Part shown: positions 25,458 through 35,097 of the stretch, one piece after another
How positions within the stretch are numbered: position 1 is the first letter of the stretch
How the letters are laid out: every line of letters starts with the position of its first letter
Assembly: GCF_001592965.1 (NCBI RefSeq)
Contig: NZ_LRPC01000001.1
Span: forward strand, 930,001 to 994,000
DNA: 64,000 nt
Source of the DNA: Roseivirga spongicola
Lineage (GTDB): Bacteria > Bacteroidota > Bacteroidia > Cytophagales > Cyclobacteriaceae
Direction: 5' to 3'
Notes under the pieces: generated by a model
Databases searched by the model: none
Told to the model about the DNA's origin: nothing
The model's input: only the letters and a program-made list of their open reading frames with translations
Translations under genes and position numbers: made by a program

Positions 25458-27323
25458 ATGTATCCAAAGTACGATGTAATAGTAGTTGGTGCTGGGCATG
25501 CAGGATGCGAAGCAGCAAACGCAGCTGCCAAAATGGGTTCAAAGGTTTTATTAATAACCATGAACATGAACACCATTGCGCAAATGTCTTGCAACCCAGC
25601 AATGGGAGGTGTAGCCAAAGGACAAATAGTTCGTGAAATTGACGCATTAGGCGGAATGTCAGGCATAATATCTGACAAGTCTATGATTCAATTCCGCATG
25701 CTTAATAAATCGAAAGGCCCTGCAATGTGGAGCCCTCGAACACAAAACGATCGAATGCGATTTGCTGAAGAGTGGAGGCTCGCTCTAGAGCAGAATCCAA
25801 ATGTAGACTTTTGGCAAGAAATGGTTACGGGCATTACCTACAGGGATGGAAAAGCTACTGGAGTAAAAACAGGAATGGGAATAGACTTTGAGGCTAAAGC
25901 AGTGATACTTACCTCAGGTACATTCCTAAATGGTATCATACATATTGGTGAAAAGCAGTTTGGCGGAGGTAGAACTGGAGAGCATGCCGCTAAAGGTATC
26001 ACCGAACAACTAGTGCAAATAGGGTTTGAAGCTGGTAGAATGAAAACTGGAACTCCACCAAGAGTTGACGGCCGCTCACTTGATTACTCCAAAATGGAGG
26101 AACAAAGGGGAGATGAGCAACCTGAAAAGTTCTCCTTCAGCTCCGAAACCAAGCCATTGACAGAGCAAAGAAGTTGTTTTATCACCTATACCAACCCAGA
26201 AGTTCACGAAACCTTAGAGAAAGGATTCGATCGGTCACCAATGTTCAATGGAAGAATTCAGGGTATCGGTCCACGATATTGCCCATCTATAGAAGATAAG
26301 ATCAACAGGTTTGCAGAACGTAATAGGCATCAGATCTTTGTAGAGCCAGAAGGGTGGAACACTGTAGAAATCTATGTCAATGGTTTCTCAACGTCTCTAC
26401 CAGAAGACATTCAATATGAGGCTATCAGGAAAATTGACGGCTTCGAAAACGTCAAAATGTTTAGACCGGGTTATGCCATAGAGTATGATTACTTTCCACC
26501 AACACAGCTTAACCTGACCCTAGAAACAAAGCTGGTGGAAAATCTATACTTCGCTGGGCAAATCAACGGAACCACAGGTTATGAAGAAGCAGCTTGCCAA
26601 GGTCTTATTGCTGGCATAAATGCACACCGCAAAATTCACTCAGAAGATGAATTCACTCTCACTAGGTCCGAAGCATATATAGGTGTGCTTATCGATGATC
26701 TCATCAATAAGGGTACTAATGAGCCTTATAGAATGTTCACTAGTAGGGCAGAGCATCGTATACTTCTTAGGCAAGACAATGCTGATTTGAGGCTAACCGA
26801 AAGAGGGTTCAATATCGGATTAGCAAGCGAAGATCGCCTTAAGCAAACCAAAGAAAAGCAGAGACAACTCAACCTGCTTATCAATGATCTTCATCAGAAA
26901 AAAGTAGATCCAGATATGGCAAATCCAATGTTGGAGTCTCACAATACCGCGGCTATTCAGCACAGAACAACCCTGAATAAACTTGTTAAGAGACCACAGC
27001 TCGATATTAATAACCTAAAAGAAATAGGAGAGGATTATGCCACCTACCTCAATAAGTATGACAAGCATATTATTGAGTCAGCTGACATTCACATCAAATA
27101 TGAAGACTATATCGATAAGGAAATGAAGCTTGCTCAGAAGATGAATGAGCTTGAAAATGTTAAGATTTCAGACAAACTCAACTACTCTGATATCACAGCA
27201 CTTTCTGCCGAGGGTAGAGAAAAACTCAACAAGATTAAGCCATCCACCTTGGGACAAGCTTCTAGAATCAGTGGAGTTTCTCCTGCCGACATTTCTGTTT
27301 TGATGGTTTACATGGGAAGGTAA
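25458..27323 (+). CDS. mnmG: tRNA uridine-5-carboxymethylaminomethyl modification enzyme, FAD subunit
   Basis: A 621-residue FAD enzyme (GidA) that with MnmE modifies the wobble uridine of certain tRNAs. The FAD-binding GxGxxG appears as VVVGAGHAGCEAANAA at the N terminus; later blocks include MSCNPAMGGVAKGQ, GTFLNGIIHIGEKQFGGGR, MKTGTPPRV and the C-terminal SAEGREKLNKIKPSTLGQASRISGVSPADISVL. I choose the ATG at 25458 over a TTG at 25422, because the latter would translate through the parS palindrome and the family begins close to the FAD motif. Position next to parS and near oriC is common for this gene in many bacteria. Confidence 0.96.
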   Translation: MYPKYDVIVVGAGHAGCEAANAAAKMGSKVLLITMNMNTIAQMSCNPAMGGVAKGQIVREIDALGGMSGIISDKSMIQFRMLNKSKGPAMWSPRTQNDRMRFAEEWRLALEQNPNVDFWQEMVTGITYRDGKATGVKTGMGIDFEAKAVILTSGTFLNGIIHIGEKQFGGGRTGEHAAKGITEQLVQIGFEAGRMKTGTPPRVDGRSLDYSKMEEQRGDEQPEKFSFSSETKPLTEQRSCFITYTNPEVHETLEKGFDRSPMFNGRIQGIGPRYCPSIEDKINRFAERNRHQIFVEPEGWNTVEIYVNGFSTSLPEDIQYEAIRKIDGFENVKMFRPGYAIEYDYFPPTQLNLTLETKLVENLYFAGQINGTTGYEEAACQGLIAGINAHRKIHSEDEFTLTRSEAYIGVLIDDLINKGTNEPYRMFTSRAEHRILLRQDNADLRLTERGFNIGLASEDRLKQTKEKQRQLNLLINDLHQKKVDPDMANPMLESHNTAAIQHRTTLNKLVKRPQLDINNLKEIGEDYATYLNKYDKHIIESADIHIKYEDYIDKEMKLAQKMNELENVKISDKLNYSDITALSAEGREKLNKIKPSTLGQASRISGVSPADISVLMVYMGR

Positions 27324-27327
27324 AACA

Positions 27328-28191
27328 GTGAAAGAAATAAACGAATGTCCGGTTTGTCAACAAACTAAGTTCAAGGATTACCTTGAGGTAGAAGATCACT
27401 TTGGCTCCAAAGAAAGCTTTCAACTAAAGCAGTGTACTAGTTGCGAAACATTAAGTACAAACCCGCAACCAAATGTTGACGAAATAATACCTTACTATAA
27501 GTCTAACAATTACATCTCACACGGAGATTCTGTAAATCCTGTATTCGACTTAGCTTATAAAACCGTTCAACGGCAAAATCTACAATACAAGAAAAAGCTG
27601 ATTGAAAAATATACCCTAGGGAAAAACCTTCTTGATTATGGTTGTGGAGCAGGATCGTTTCCCCATTTCATGCAGTCCAAAGGCTGGCAAGTAACGGGTA
27701 TAGAGCCAGATGATTCTGCAAAGAATCAGGCGCTAAGCAAAGGGATAGATGTTATTGAACTAAGTAATCTAAAGAGAGAATTTGATTGCATAAGTTTATT
27801 CCATGTACTCGAGCATGTTCATGACTTAGATACGACACTGAACAAACTTATCAGTCATTTATCCAAAAACGGAGTACTGGTGCTGGCCTTACCCAACTAC
27901 CAATCATATGACGCCAAGCACTATCTAAATCATTGGGCAGGCTATGATGTTCCTAGGCATCTATACCACTTCAATCAGAAAAGTATGTTTAGCCTAGCAA
28001 AGAGATTTGGTTTGAATATTGTTTCAACACATCCTTTAAAGTTCGATAGCTATTATGTGAGCATCTTATCAGAAAAATATAAGAATGGTAAGAGCAATCT
28101 GTTCAATGCATTTCGAATTGGATATAAGTCTAATTCCAAAGCAAAACGCACTAAGGAATACAGTAGCCTTATTTACATACTGAGCAAATGA
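27328..28191 (+). CDS. class I SAM-dependent methyltransferase with N-terminal zinc ribbon
   Basis: A 287-residue protein. The N terminus has CPVCQQ and, about 30 residues on, CTSC, forming a small zinc ribbon. The methyltransferase motif I is NLLDYGCGAGSFPHFM with GIEPDD as the acidic end of motif I/II, and FHVLEHVHDLDTTL and LALPNYQSYDA follow, as in the Methyltransf_23 group. The substrate is unknown; relatives act on sugars, lipids or small molecules. The start is GTG at 27328, five bases after mnmG, and the stop overlaps the next gene by ATGA, so it is in one operon with mnmG and the lipoprotein gene. Confidence 0.87.
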   Translation: MKEINECPVCQQTKFKDYLEVEDHFGSKESFQLKQCTSCETLSTNPQPNVDEIIPYYKSNNYISHGDSVNPVFDLAYKTVQRQNLQYKKKLIEKYTLGKNLLDYGCGAGSFPHFMQSKGWQVTGIEPDDSAKNQALSKGIDVIELSNLKREFDCISLFHVLEHVHDLDTTLNKLISHLSKNGVLVLALPNYQSYDAKHYLNHWAGYDVPRHLYHFNQKSMFSLAKRFGLNIVSTHPLKFDSYYVSILSEKYKNGKSNLFNAFRIGYKSNSKAKRTKEYSSLIYILSK

Positions 28192-29807
28192 GAAAAAGCA
28201 TCCCATTCATAATTCTAGCCCTAATCAGTTTCATAGTGGGCTGTGCAAATATCAGTACACCACAAGGTGGACCAGAAGACGAAACCCCACCAGTACTTTT
28301 GAGCTCAGTCCCAGAACAAGGTCAAACTAATTATCAAGGTCAGAGTATATTCTTAACCTTTGATGAATGGGTAAACACCAAGAACATTGAGACCGATATT
28401 ATTATTACTCCCCGTGTTACTGGATCATTTAAGACAAGAGTAAAGAAGAACACCGTTGAGCTTTCATTCTTTGAACCGTTTCGTGAAAACACCACTTATT
28501 CAGTAGGCTTTGGATCTACCATTCAGGATATAACAAACAATAATCCCGCACAGAATCTAAACCTTAGTTTCTCAACAGGGGCTTACATAGATTCATTGAC
28601 TATTTCTGGCAATGTTAAAACACTCTTAGATCAAGAGCCGGCAGAAGATGCCCTAGTCGCCCTATACTTTGCCAATGATTCAACCGACATACTTAATGGT
28701 GTAGCCTCATACTTTAGTATCACAGATACATTGGGCAATTATAAGTTCGTAAATCTACCTGCAGGAGATTACCGGTTATATGCCACCAACGATAAAAACA
28801 ATAATAATAAAGCAGACTCCAAAGATGAGAAGTACGGTTTCTACCCAGATACATTACAGCTGAATTCTAACCTAGAAGGTATAAACCTCACCATACAAAA
28901 TTTGAATACCACAGAACTCAGAAAGCTTTCATCAAGGCACTTCGGAGCCTATTACGACATAACATTCAATAAACAACTTACTGACTTTCAATTAGTTAAT
29001 AACGAAAATCTATCTTTTCAACCCGTAGGAGATGACAAAATCCGATTCTATAGAAATGGTAGAAATTATGGAGATACCCTAAACTTAATCTATCAGGCCA
29101 CTGACTCTTTAGAATATGTCTTACAGGACACTGTAAAGCTCTATTTTACAGATTCTAAAGTTGAAAAAGCCGATTTCACCATCTCCACAGTACCAAACAG
29201 ATCGCAAGCCTTACCTGGCGATACCTTAGTTTTTGAGTTTAGCAAGCCATTAACAGACTACAACCTGGATAGCATTAACATTACTATAGACAGTACTCAA
29301 ACAATTGACCTGAACAGCGATGCCTTCAAGTTCAATCAATATCGAACCGAGCTAAATACGGGTATTACACTAACTGAACTCCTCACCAGACAGAATCCTC
29401 AGATGAATATCTATACAGGTAGGGGAGCATTTATCTCAGCAGATGGAGATAGTTCAAAGGTTATAGAAAAAGCCTACAACTTCACGGAATCCAGTGAAAC
29501 AGCATCCATCACAGGAAAGGTAACTACTGATGCACCTAACATTATTGTTCAGCTGTTGAGCGCATCTAATAAAGCTGTAGTAAGAGAATCATACTCAAAA
29601 GATTTTAGCTTTCAATATCTACCAGCGGGCAGGTATATGGTAAGAGTTATTGACGATAGAAATGGAAACAGAAAGTTAGATATTGGCAACATGCTAACAC
29701 AAGAATTACCAGAAGATATTCACTACTACTTCGACTCATACTATCAAACCAAGGTTATCGAAGTAAGGAAAAACTGGGAGAATACAGATACCAACATCAG
29801 TTTCTAA
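28188..29807 (+). CDS. Ig-like (SbsA/Big_5) domain lipoprotein
   Basis: A 539-residue lipoprotein: the signal peptide ends at a lipobox ISFIVGC (Cys19). A Big_5/SbsA-type Ig-like domain follows (about 34-125; ETPPVLLSSVPEQG...STGAYIDSLTI), then a carboxypeptidase-regulatory-like module (about 145-215) with ITDTLGNYKFVNLPAGDYRLY and NDKNNNNKAD, a region of further beta-rich repeats, and a similar C-terminal module (FQYLPAGRYMVRVIDDRNGNRKLD). These are Ca-rich beta modules found in surface proteins of this phylum; no enzymatic motif is seen. It overlaps the methyltransferase by four bases and ends at the edge of the proposed oriC. Confidence 0.85.
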   Translation: MRKSIPFIILALISFIVGCANISTPQGGPEDETPPVLLSSVPEQGQTNYQGQSIFLTFDEWVNTKNIETDIIITPRVTGSFKTRVKKNTVELSFFEPFRENTTYSVGFGSTIQDITNNNPAQNLNLSFSTGAYIDSLTISGNVKTLLDQEPAEDALVALYFANDSTDILNGVASYFSITDTLGNYKFVNLPAGDYRLYATNDKNNNNKADSKDEKYGFYPDTLQLNSNLEGINLTIQNLNTTELRKLSSRHFGAYYDITFNKQLTDFQLVNNENLSFQPVGDDKIRFYRNGRNYGDTLNLIYQATDSLEYVLQDTVKLYFTDSKVEKADFTISTVPNRSQALPGDTLVFEFSKPLTDYNLDSINITIDSTQTIDLNSDAFKFNQYRTELNTGITLTELLTRQNPQMNIYTGRGAFISADGDSSKVIEKAYNFTESSETASITGKVTTDAPNIIVQLLSASNKAVVRESYSKDFSFQYLPAGRYMVRVIDDRNGNRKLDIGNMLTQELPEDIHYYFDSYYQTKVIEVRKNWENTDTNISF

Positions 29808-30153
29808 CTTGTGAATAACTCCTTTTCATGATGTGGATTTCCCCAAAACTATACACCAACACAATCCACATCATGAGTTTTACCACCAAACTTGAATTCC
29901 ATTCACATAATATCCTTAACTCATCCACATCGGTCTCAGTAAGCTAACATATTCACAAAAAACACACGTTATCAACAAAGTTTTATAACTCATTGAAAAT
30001 CTATAAAATACAAGACGATAAAATGTGAATAACGATCATTTCATTACCGCATCACTAACAACCCACATGGATAAGTTGAATAACTTGAGTTATCCACTTT
30101 TACACAGGCCTAATAGAAATGATAAAAAATTATTTAATATTTAATTTAATATA
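29808..30153. other. oriC: putative chromosomal replication origin (oriC)
   Basis: This 346-bp gap holds many DnaA-box-like 9-mers. Exact matches to TTWTnCACA: TTATTCACA at 29810-29818 (minus), TTATTCACA at 30024-30032 (minus), TTTTACACA at 30098-30106 (plus). One mismatch to TTATCCACA or TTATTCACA: TCATCCACA at 29921, ATATTCACA at 29949, TTATCAACA at 29969 and TTATCCACT at 30090. Weaker ones: AAATCCACA at 29832 (minus), CAATCCACA at 29862, CCATTCACA at 29899 and CATGGATAA at 30066. The boxes at 29832 and 29862 sit in a 13-bp inverted repeat (29827-29839 and 29863-29875). The last two boxes abut a GGCC tract and then 34 bp of pure A/T (30122-30155), a likely DNA unwinding element. parS sites lie 4.4 kb away. 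This is a strong pattern; GC-skew would settle it. Confidence 0.85.
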
Positions 30154-32016
30154 ATGGGTATGTGGAAACTGTTAATAAGTCTGAAAAAGCCTCTTGTCAT
30201 CCTTCTCATCTTGTTTGCCACATTTTCCAATGTAAAGGCTCAATCGAGTGATCCAGTAAAAATTGCAGAAGAGTATTTGAGCCAAGGAGATGTTGACAAA
30301 GCTCGAAGCGAATTTGAGAAGCTTGCCAAAAGTCGAGAGTACATTCCCAGAATTCACGAATCTTATTTTAAACTCCTACTTGCTGAAAAGGAGTTCGGTG
30401 CTGCAGAGAAATATCTCAAATCTGTTTTAAGGCAAATGAAAGGCAATTTCAGGTATGCCATAGATATGGGAGTTTTATATCGAACCATGGGTGAAGATGA
30501 TAAAGCTGATAAATACATAGATGAGCTTACAGACGAGATCATGGAAGATAGTGATCCGAGTATCAAAATGAACAATATCCGAATTTTAGCTCAATTACTA
30601 TTTGAAAAGAATTTTAGAGATAAAGCTATCGATGCTTACAAGAAGGGTAGAAGCAGTGTTAAGAGTAATGATCTCTTTGCCCTAGACTTAGCTTCGGTTT
30701 ATCGGGTACTGAATGAAAAGGAAAATATGGTCACAGAGTACCTTAATTTTTCTAAGTCTAACCCTAGAAATATAGGCTTCATTAAAAACTCATTTCAGAG
30801 GTATCTCATAGAACCAACAGATATGGACACCCTAGAAATTGTGTTGTATGACTTTATTCAGAAAGAGGCTGGAAATCCTGTTTTCAATGAGCTATTAGTT
30901 TGGACTCATTTGCAACAGAAGAATTTTTCTGCTGCCTTACGGCAGGCTAGAGCCCTAGACAGAAGACTGGCTAATAACGCTCAAAATATTTTGGAGGTGG
31001 GCATGGTATCTTTCGAGAACAAAGATTTTAAAACAGCCACACAAGCCTTCGGATTCATTACCTCAGATTTTCGAGAAAGTCCGAATATCCGATTAGCCGA
31101 GCGCTACTCCCTTTTAGCCGAAGAAGAAGTTGTGAAAACAACATACCCTGTAGATACAGCTGCGGTGAGAAAACTGATAGAAAAGTATAAGACCTACCAA
31201 GAAAACTCTCGAGATATCTATTCGGCCATGGAGGCTCAAAGAAGAATAGCCCTTTTACAGGCCTTTCAGCTTAACGAAATAGTTCAAGCTATATCAACCC
31301 TTCAGAACCTGTTAGAAAATCCTGTAGGCAAGCACAGAGTGGTTGCAGAGGCTAAGATGGACCTGGCAGACATATACCTATTGGATGAACAGCCTTGGGA
31401 ATCCATTTTATTATATGGCCAGGTAGAAAGAATGTTTAAGGATGAACCCTTAGGTTATACAGCTAAACTTAAAAGTGCTAAGCTTTCATACTTCAAAGGG
31501 GAGTTTGACCTTGCTCAGAGTCATTTAGACATTCTTAAGTTGGCCACTTCTAGAGAAATAGCCAATGATGCCCTAGATCTTAGCATTCTCATAAAGAACA
31601 ATACGGTCTTTGATACCACCAACTTAGTAATGCAAGAATATGCCAATATTGAACTCATGATTTTTCAAAATCAGAAGCAAGAAGCTTTGGTGGCAATGGA
31701 CTCAATGCTTACCAAACACAATGGCCACTCTATTTGCGATGAGGTATTATATCTAAAGGCTCAAACCTTGAGGGAATTAGGTAGGTTTGAATTGGCTTTA
31801 GAACCTCTCCAACAAATCGGTGAATTGTATGACTATGATATTCTGGCCGATGATGCTTTGTACTTATCAGGAATTATTCTGCAAGAAGATCTGGATCGTG
31901 AGGAAGAAGCAATGAATATTTATTCAAATTTGCTCACCAAATTTAAAGGAAGCATTTATGTGGCTGAGGCGCGTAATAGGTTCCGGGAACTACGTGGAGA
32001 TTTTAATAATCAATGA
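30154..32016 (+). CDS. exported tetratricopeptide-repeat protein
   Basis: A 620-residue protein with a signal peptide (after MGMWKLLISLKKP, a long hydrophobic stretch to KAQ), then many helix pairs of TPR type over its length, for example VKIAEEYLSQGDVDKARSEF, AEKYLKSVLRQM, AKMDLADIYLLDEQPW and AEARNRFRELRGD at the end. TPR proteins scaffold protein complexes; this layout resembles TPR proteins of the cell envelope. The ATG at 30154 or 30160 both fit. Its start follows directly on the A/T tract of the proposed oriC, so its promoter may overlap the unwinding element. The next gene starts immediately after the stop codon. Confidence 0.87.
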   Translation: MGMWKLLISLKKPLVILLILFATFSNVKAQSSDPVKIAEEYLSQGDVDKARSEFEKLAKSREYIPRIHESYFKLLLAEKEFGAAEKYLKSVLRQMKGNFRYAIDMGVLYRTMGEDDKADKYIDELTDEIMEDSDPSIKMNNIRILAQLLFEKNFRDKAIDAYKKGRSSVKSNDLFALDLASVYRVLNEKENMVTEYLNFSKSNPRNIGFIKNSFQRYLIEPTDMDTLEIVLYDFIQKEAGNPVFNELLVWTHLQQKNFSAALRQARALDRRLANNAQNILEVGMVSFENKDFKTATQAFGFITSDFRESPNIRLAERYSLLAEEEVVKTTYPVDTAAVRKLIEKYKTYQENSRDIYSAMEAQRRIALLQAFQLNEIVQAISTLQNLLENPVGKHRVVAEAKMDLADIYLLDEQPWESILLYGQVERMFKDEPLGYTAKLKSAKLSYFKGEFDLAQSHLDILKLATSREIANDALDLSILIKNNTVFDTTNLVMQEYANIELMIFQNQKQEALVAMDSMLTKHNGHSICDEVLYLKAQTLRELGRFELALEPLQQIGELYDYDILADDALYLSGIILQEDLDREEEAMNIYSNLLTKFKGSIYVAEARNRFRELRGDFNNQ

Positions 32017-32217
32017 ATGGCTAAGTCTTTCAACAACTTAAGGGTCGGAAAAAAATTCAGATTGACTAATTTCGGGGAAGAATATGAATTTGTGATCGAA
32101 GAAATTATGGCAGATGGAGATTGCCAATTGAAAGACATAAATACTCTAGAAAAATACAGGCTTTTCGACTTGATCTCTTTCGGCAAAGGCGGTGATTTTG
32201 AGATCGAATCTCTTTAA
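32017..32217 (+). CDS. conserved small protein of unknown function
   Basis: A 66-residue acidic soluble protein (MAKSFNNLRVGKKFRLTNFG...FEIESL). The predicted strands and the turn VGKKFRLTNFGEEYEF suggest a small beta-barrel. The start ATG abuts the stop TGA of the TPR gene, so it is translated with it. I do not recognise it; a small conserved protein in this position seems typical of Cytophagales, but that is an impression, not a search. Confidence 0.72.
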   Translation: MAKSFNNLRVGKKFRLTNFGEEYEFVIEEIMADGDCQLKDINTLEKYRLFDLISFGKGGDFEIESL

Positions 32218-32326
32218 ATTCAAGTTATTCTTTCATTAATTCCAATCTATTTATTCCTTATCAATCAAGGTTTTAATACCTTGCCAAACCTCAACTAGGG
32301 AAGACCCAACCAAATAGAACGGAAAG

Positions 32327-34993
32327 ATGCGTTTTAACCGAACCAGCATTATAATTTTTTATGGTTTAACCCTATTGGCTGCGCCTAGTTTATTGTACGC
32401 TCAGTCAGAGCAACAAATAAAGCAAGAGCTAGAAAAAAGAGGGATTGACACCTACGAAGAAGTTCAGGCAGAATTAAGAAAAAGAGGTATGTCCGAAGCA
32501 GATGCTCGAAGACAAGCCAGACTCTACGGCATCAATTACGATGAGTACCTAAACAAATACATCTTAAGCAAAGAATCCGAAAATAGTCAGCCTGAGGCTA
32601 TCACCACAATTGAATTAGATACGGTCGATTATACTACCGAAATCAGTGACAGGTCTGATCAAATAGTTGAGCAGAACCCAACTGAACAGAAGAGTGATGG
32701 CCTACCATATTTTGGTTACGATGTTTTCAATACTAACCCATACGCCAGTCAGCAAGGTCTTGTGGGAAATATAGACCCTGGTTATATCATTGGCCCAGGT
32801 GATGAACTGAGAGTTTACCTTTGGGGAGAGGCCGAATTTCAATTCGAAGGGAAAGTTGATATCAACGGAAATCTATTCATTCCTAATGTAGGGCAGGTAT
32901 TCGTATCTGGTACTTCATACAGCAATTTACACGAACGTATGAAGCAATACCTTTCTAGATTCTACTCTGGTCTTACTAAAAATCCGGCAGCTATATTTTT
33001 AGATGTCTCTCTTACTAAGTTGAGACCAATTCGAATAGTGGTTATGGGCGAGTCGAAGAATCCAGGTTCGTTACTCATCAATTCTTTTGCAACCACCTTG
33101 AATTCCCTTTATGCATCTGGTGGAATTAAAACCTCAGGCTCATTAAGGGAAATTAAAGTATTCAGAAATAACAAATTTGTCTCAACAATAGACCTTTACG
33201 ATTACCTGATTAAAGGTGCAGTATCTGAAGATCTTCGCCTAATGAGTAACGATGTGATATTTATTCAGAGCAGACTCAACAGCATTTCTATTCAAGGGGA
33301 GGTAAACCGAGAAGGTATTTATGAACTTAAAGGGAACGAAGGATTAATAGATCTCATCGGTTTTGCTGGTGGGCTTAAACCTACAGCCCATACCCAGTCG
33401 GTTACCATCAAAAGAATTAGGCCTGTGATTGGAAGGCCAAACACAAGCTTCGATCGAGAGATAATCACTCTAGATTATAATGACCTCTTAGTACAAGGGG
33501 TGAATTTTACACTTCAGGATGGTGATGAAATCGTCTTCAATAAAGTCTTAGATAAGTTTGATAACCTCGTAACAGTATCTGGATCAGTTTTCAGGCCAGG
33601 TGAATATGAGTACAAAGAAGGAATGTCTGTTGGTGATTTACTTCAGCTTGCAGGTGGGCTTCGACCTAATACCTACTTCGAAAAGGTTGATTTATTCAGA
33701 AGAGATAGAACAGGTGAACTCAAGTTTCAGTCTTATAATCTTACAGAGGTTTTAGAACCATCGAATAGACAAGATATTCTCTTACAGGCCGATGACTCTT
33801 TGAAGGTTTACAATGACGAAGAACTGAAGAATTTAGAAACTGTTTCGATTGAAGGTTTTTTGTCGGAACCTAGAACCGTACTTTGGAGAGAAAACCTTAC
33901 GCTTTACGATTTAATCTTCATGTCTGCCAATGTCGAAGATTTAGAATATCAAAATAGAATCTTAACAAGCAGAGCAGATCTTCTGAGGTTTCAAGCTGGG
34001 AAAACAGAATACCAAGTTGTACCATTCAATTTGGATAATGTGCTGGACAAAAAGTTCAATGCTGTACTTAGGCCAAAAGATAGGGTAATCCTTTATAGCA
34101 GAGATATAAATGAAGTACTAGACCAGTATGTAACTATTCGGGGTGCAGTAAAAAATGGAGGTAGGTACACTTTGACTGATAGCATGACTGTTGAAGATCT
34201 TATCCTCCAAGCAGGAGGCTTTGTTCGAACTGCATTTAGAGATTCCGTAACAGTAACACGAGAAAATTTCGACTTCAGCGGCAATCTTATCGCTAACATA
34301 AAGCGCGTGCCTACCGACATGAATTATCTCCTAGGCCAAAGCAGTGAGTCTCAAAATCAATACTATTTAAGCCATAATGATAACATTACTGTCGACTTAA
34401 TTCCAGGGTCTAGTGAAGCAAGAGAAATTAAGCTTACGGGTGAGGTGAAATTTCCTGGAAGTTACTTTCTAGAAAGTAAAAATGAAACGCTCAAAGAAGT
34501 GCTTACCAGAGCTGGAGGAGTTTCTCCCAATGCATATTTGCCTGGAGCAAAGTTTTATAGAAATGGCCAACAGCTAGCTTTATCTTTAGATGATTTACTC
34601 AACAAGCAAAACGAAAGCTTCAACATTACGCTTCAACCTAACGATAGCCTTTATATACCTGAAGCATTCTATACAGTAAGAGTTGAAGGTGAAGTTCATA
34701 ATCCATCTCTACAGAAATATCAGCCTAATCAAAGCGTGCGTGGTTACATCAAACACGCAGGTGGAAAAACTAGAAATGGACAAAAGATTTTTATCACCAA
34801 TGCCAATGGTTTTACCCAAAGGGTTGGTTGGTTCAGAAACCCTAAAGTTTTGGATGGGTCGGTCATTACCGTTGCAGCTAAGCCACCTAAGGAGCCAATA
34901 GAACCAGGAAAGTTCCTAGAAAACTTTGGCACTGTAGCAGCAATTGTTAGTTCCACGTTAACCACCATTTTCTTAGTTCAGAGACTTGATTAG
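32327..34993 (+). CDS. Wza-like polysaccharide export protein with SLBB repeats
   Basis: An 888-residue outer-membrane protein. A signal peptide (to LLYAQ) precedes a helical segment of about 60 residues (QEL-KRG-KRGMSEADAR), then a poly_export (PES) domain at about 150-240 (DPGYIIGPGDELRVYLWGE, INGNLFIPNVGQVFV) and a long row of SLBB domains (each with a VxGEV or VSGSVFRPGEYEY type entry and an LxxAGGL turn) to about 845, and a final hydrophobic helix (FGTVAAIVSSTLTTIFLV). Wza-type proteins export capsule or exopolysaccharide. No transporter, polymerase or glycosyltransferase lies nearby, so it is an orphan or serves a distant cluster. Confidence 0.88.
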   Translation: MRFNRTSIIIFYGLTLLAAPSLLYAQSEQQIKQELEKRGIDTYEEVQAELRKRGMSEADARRQARLYGINYDEYLNKYILSKESENSQPEAITTIELDTVDYTTEISDRSDQIVEQNPTEQKSDGLPYFGYDVFNTNPYASQQGLVGNIDPGYIIGPGDELRVYLWGEAEFQFEGKVDINGNLFIPNVGQVFVSGTSYSNLHERMKQYLSRFYSGLTKNPAAIFLDVSLTKLRPIRIVVMGESKNPGSLLINSFATTLNSLYASGGIKTSGSLREIKVFRNNKFVSTIDLYDYLIKGAVSEDLRLMSNDVIFIQSRLNSISIQGEVNREGIYELKGNEGLIDLIGFAGGLKPTAHTQSVTIKRIRPVIGRPNTSFDREIITLDYNDLLVQGVNFTLQDGDEIVFNKVLDKFDNLVTVSGSVFRPGEYEYKEGMSVGDLLQLAGGLRPNTYFEKVDLFRRDRTGELKFQSYNLTEVLEPSNRQDILLQADDSLKVYNDEELKNLETVSIEGFLSEPRTVLWRENLTLYDLIFMSANVEDLEYQNRILTSRADLLRFQAGKTEYQVVPFNLDNVLDKKFNAVLRPKDRVILYSRDINEVLDQYVTIRGAVKNGGRYTLTDSMTVEDLILQAGGFVRTAFRDSVTVTRENFDFSGNLIANIKRVPTDMNYLLGQSSESQNQYYLSHNDNITVDLIPGSSEAREIKLTGEVKFPGSYFLESKNETLKEVLTRAGGVSPNAYLPGAKFYRNGQQLALSLDDLLNKQNESFNITLQPNDSLYIPEAFYTVRVEGEVHNPSLQKYQPNQSVRGYIKHAGGKTRNGQKIFITNANGFTQRVGWFRNPKVLDGSVITVAAKPPKEPIEPGKFLENFGTVAAIVSSTLTTIFLVQRLD

Positions 34994-35047
34994 TTAGACG
35001 CTTCATTGTTAACTCTCAGTTAAACTATAATTCTTCTGAAAAAATAG

Positions 35048-35059
35048 TATGCATGCATA
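35048..35059. promoter_or_regulatory. palindrome upstream of marR, operator candidate
   Basis: TATGCATGCATA is a perfect 12-bp palindrome just before the likely -7 box (TAACTTCG at 35072), in the spot where an autoregulating MarR protein could bind. It is short for a MarR operator. Confidence 0.3.
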
Positions 35060-35071
35060 ACAAATTTTTTC

Positions 35072-35079
35072 TAACTTCG
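35072..35079 (+). promoter_or_regulatory. promoter -7 box of the marR-fad operon
   Basis: TAACTTCG is one base off TAnnTTTG and lies about 20 bp before the marR start at 35098. No strong -33 box is seen. Confidence 0.35.
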
Positions 35080-35097
35080 TAAGCCTCACAAGAGAAT

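Noticed and set aside
29827-29875. 13-bp inverted repeat just after the Ig-like lipoprotein gene, taken as a terminator
   Set aside because: There is no T run after it and its arms are DnaA-box-like (ATCCACA) sequences; it fits the origin better.
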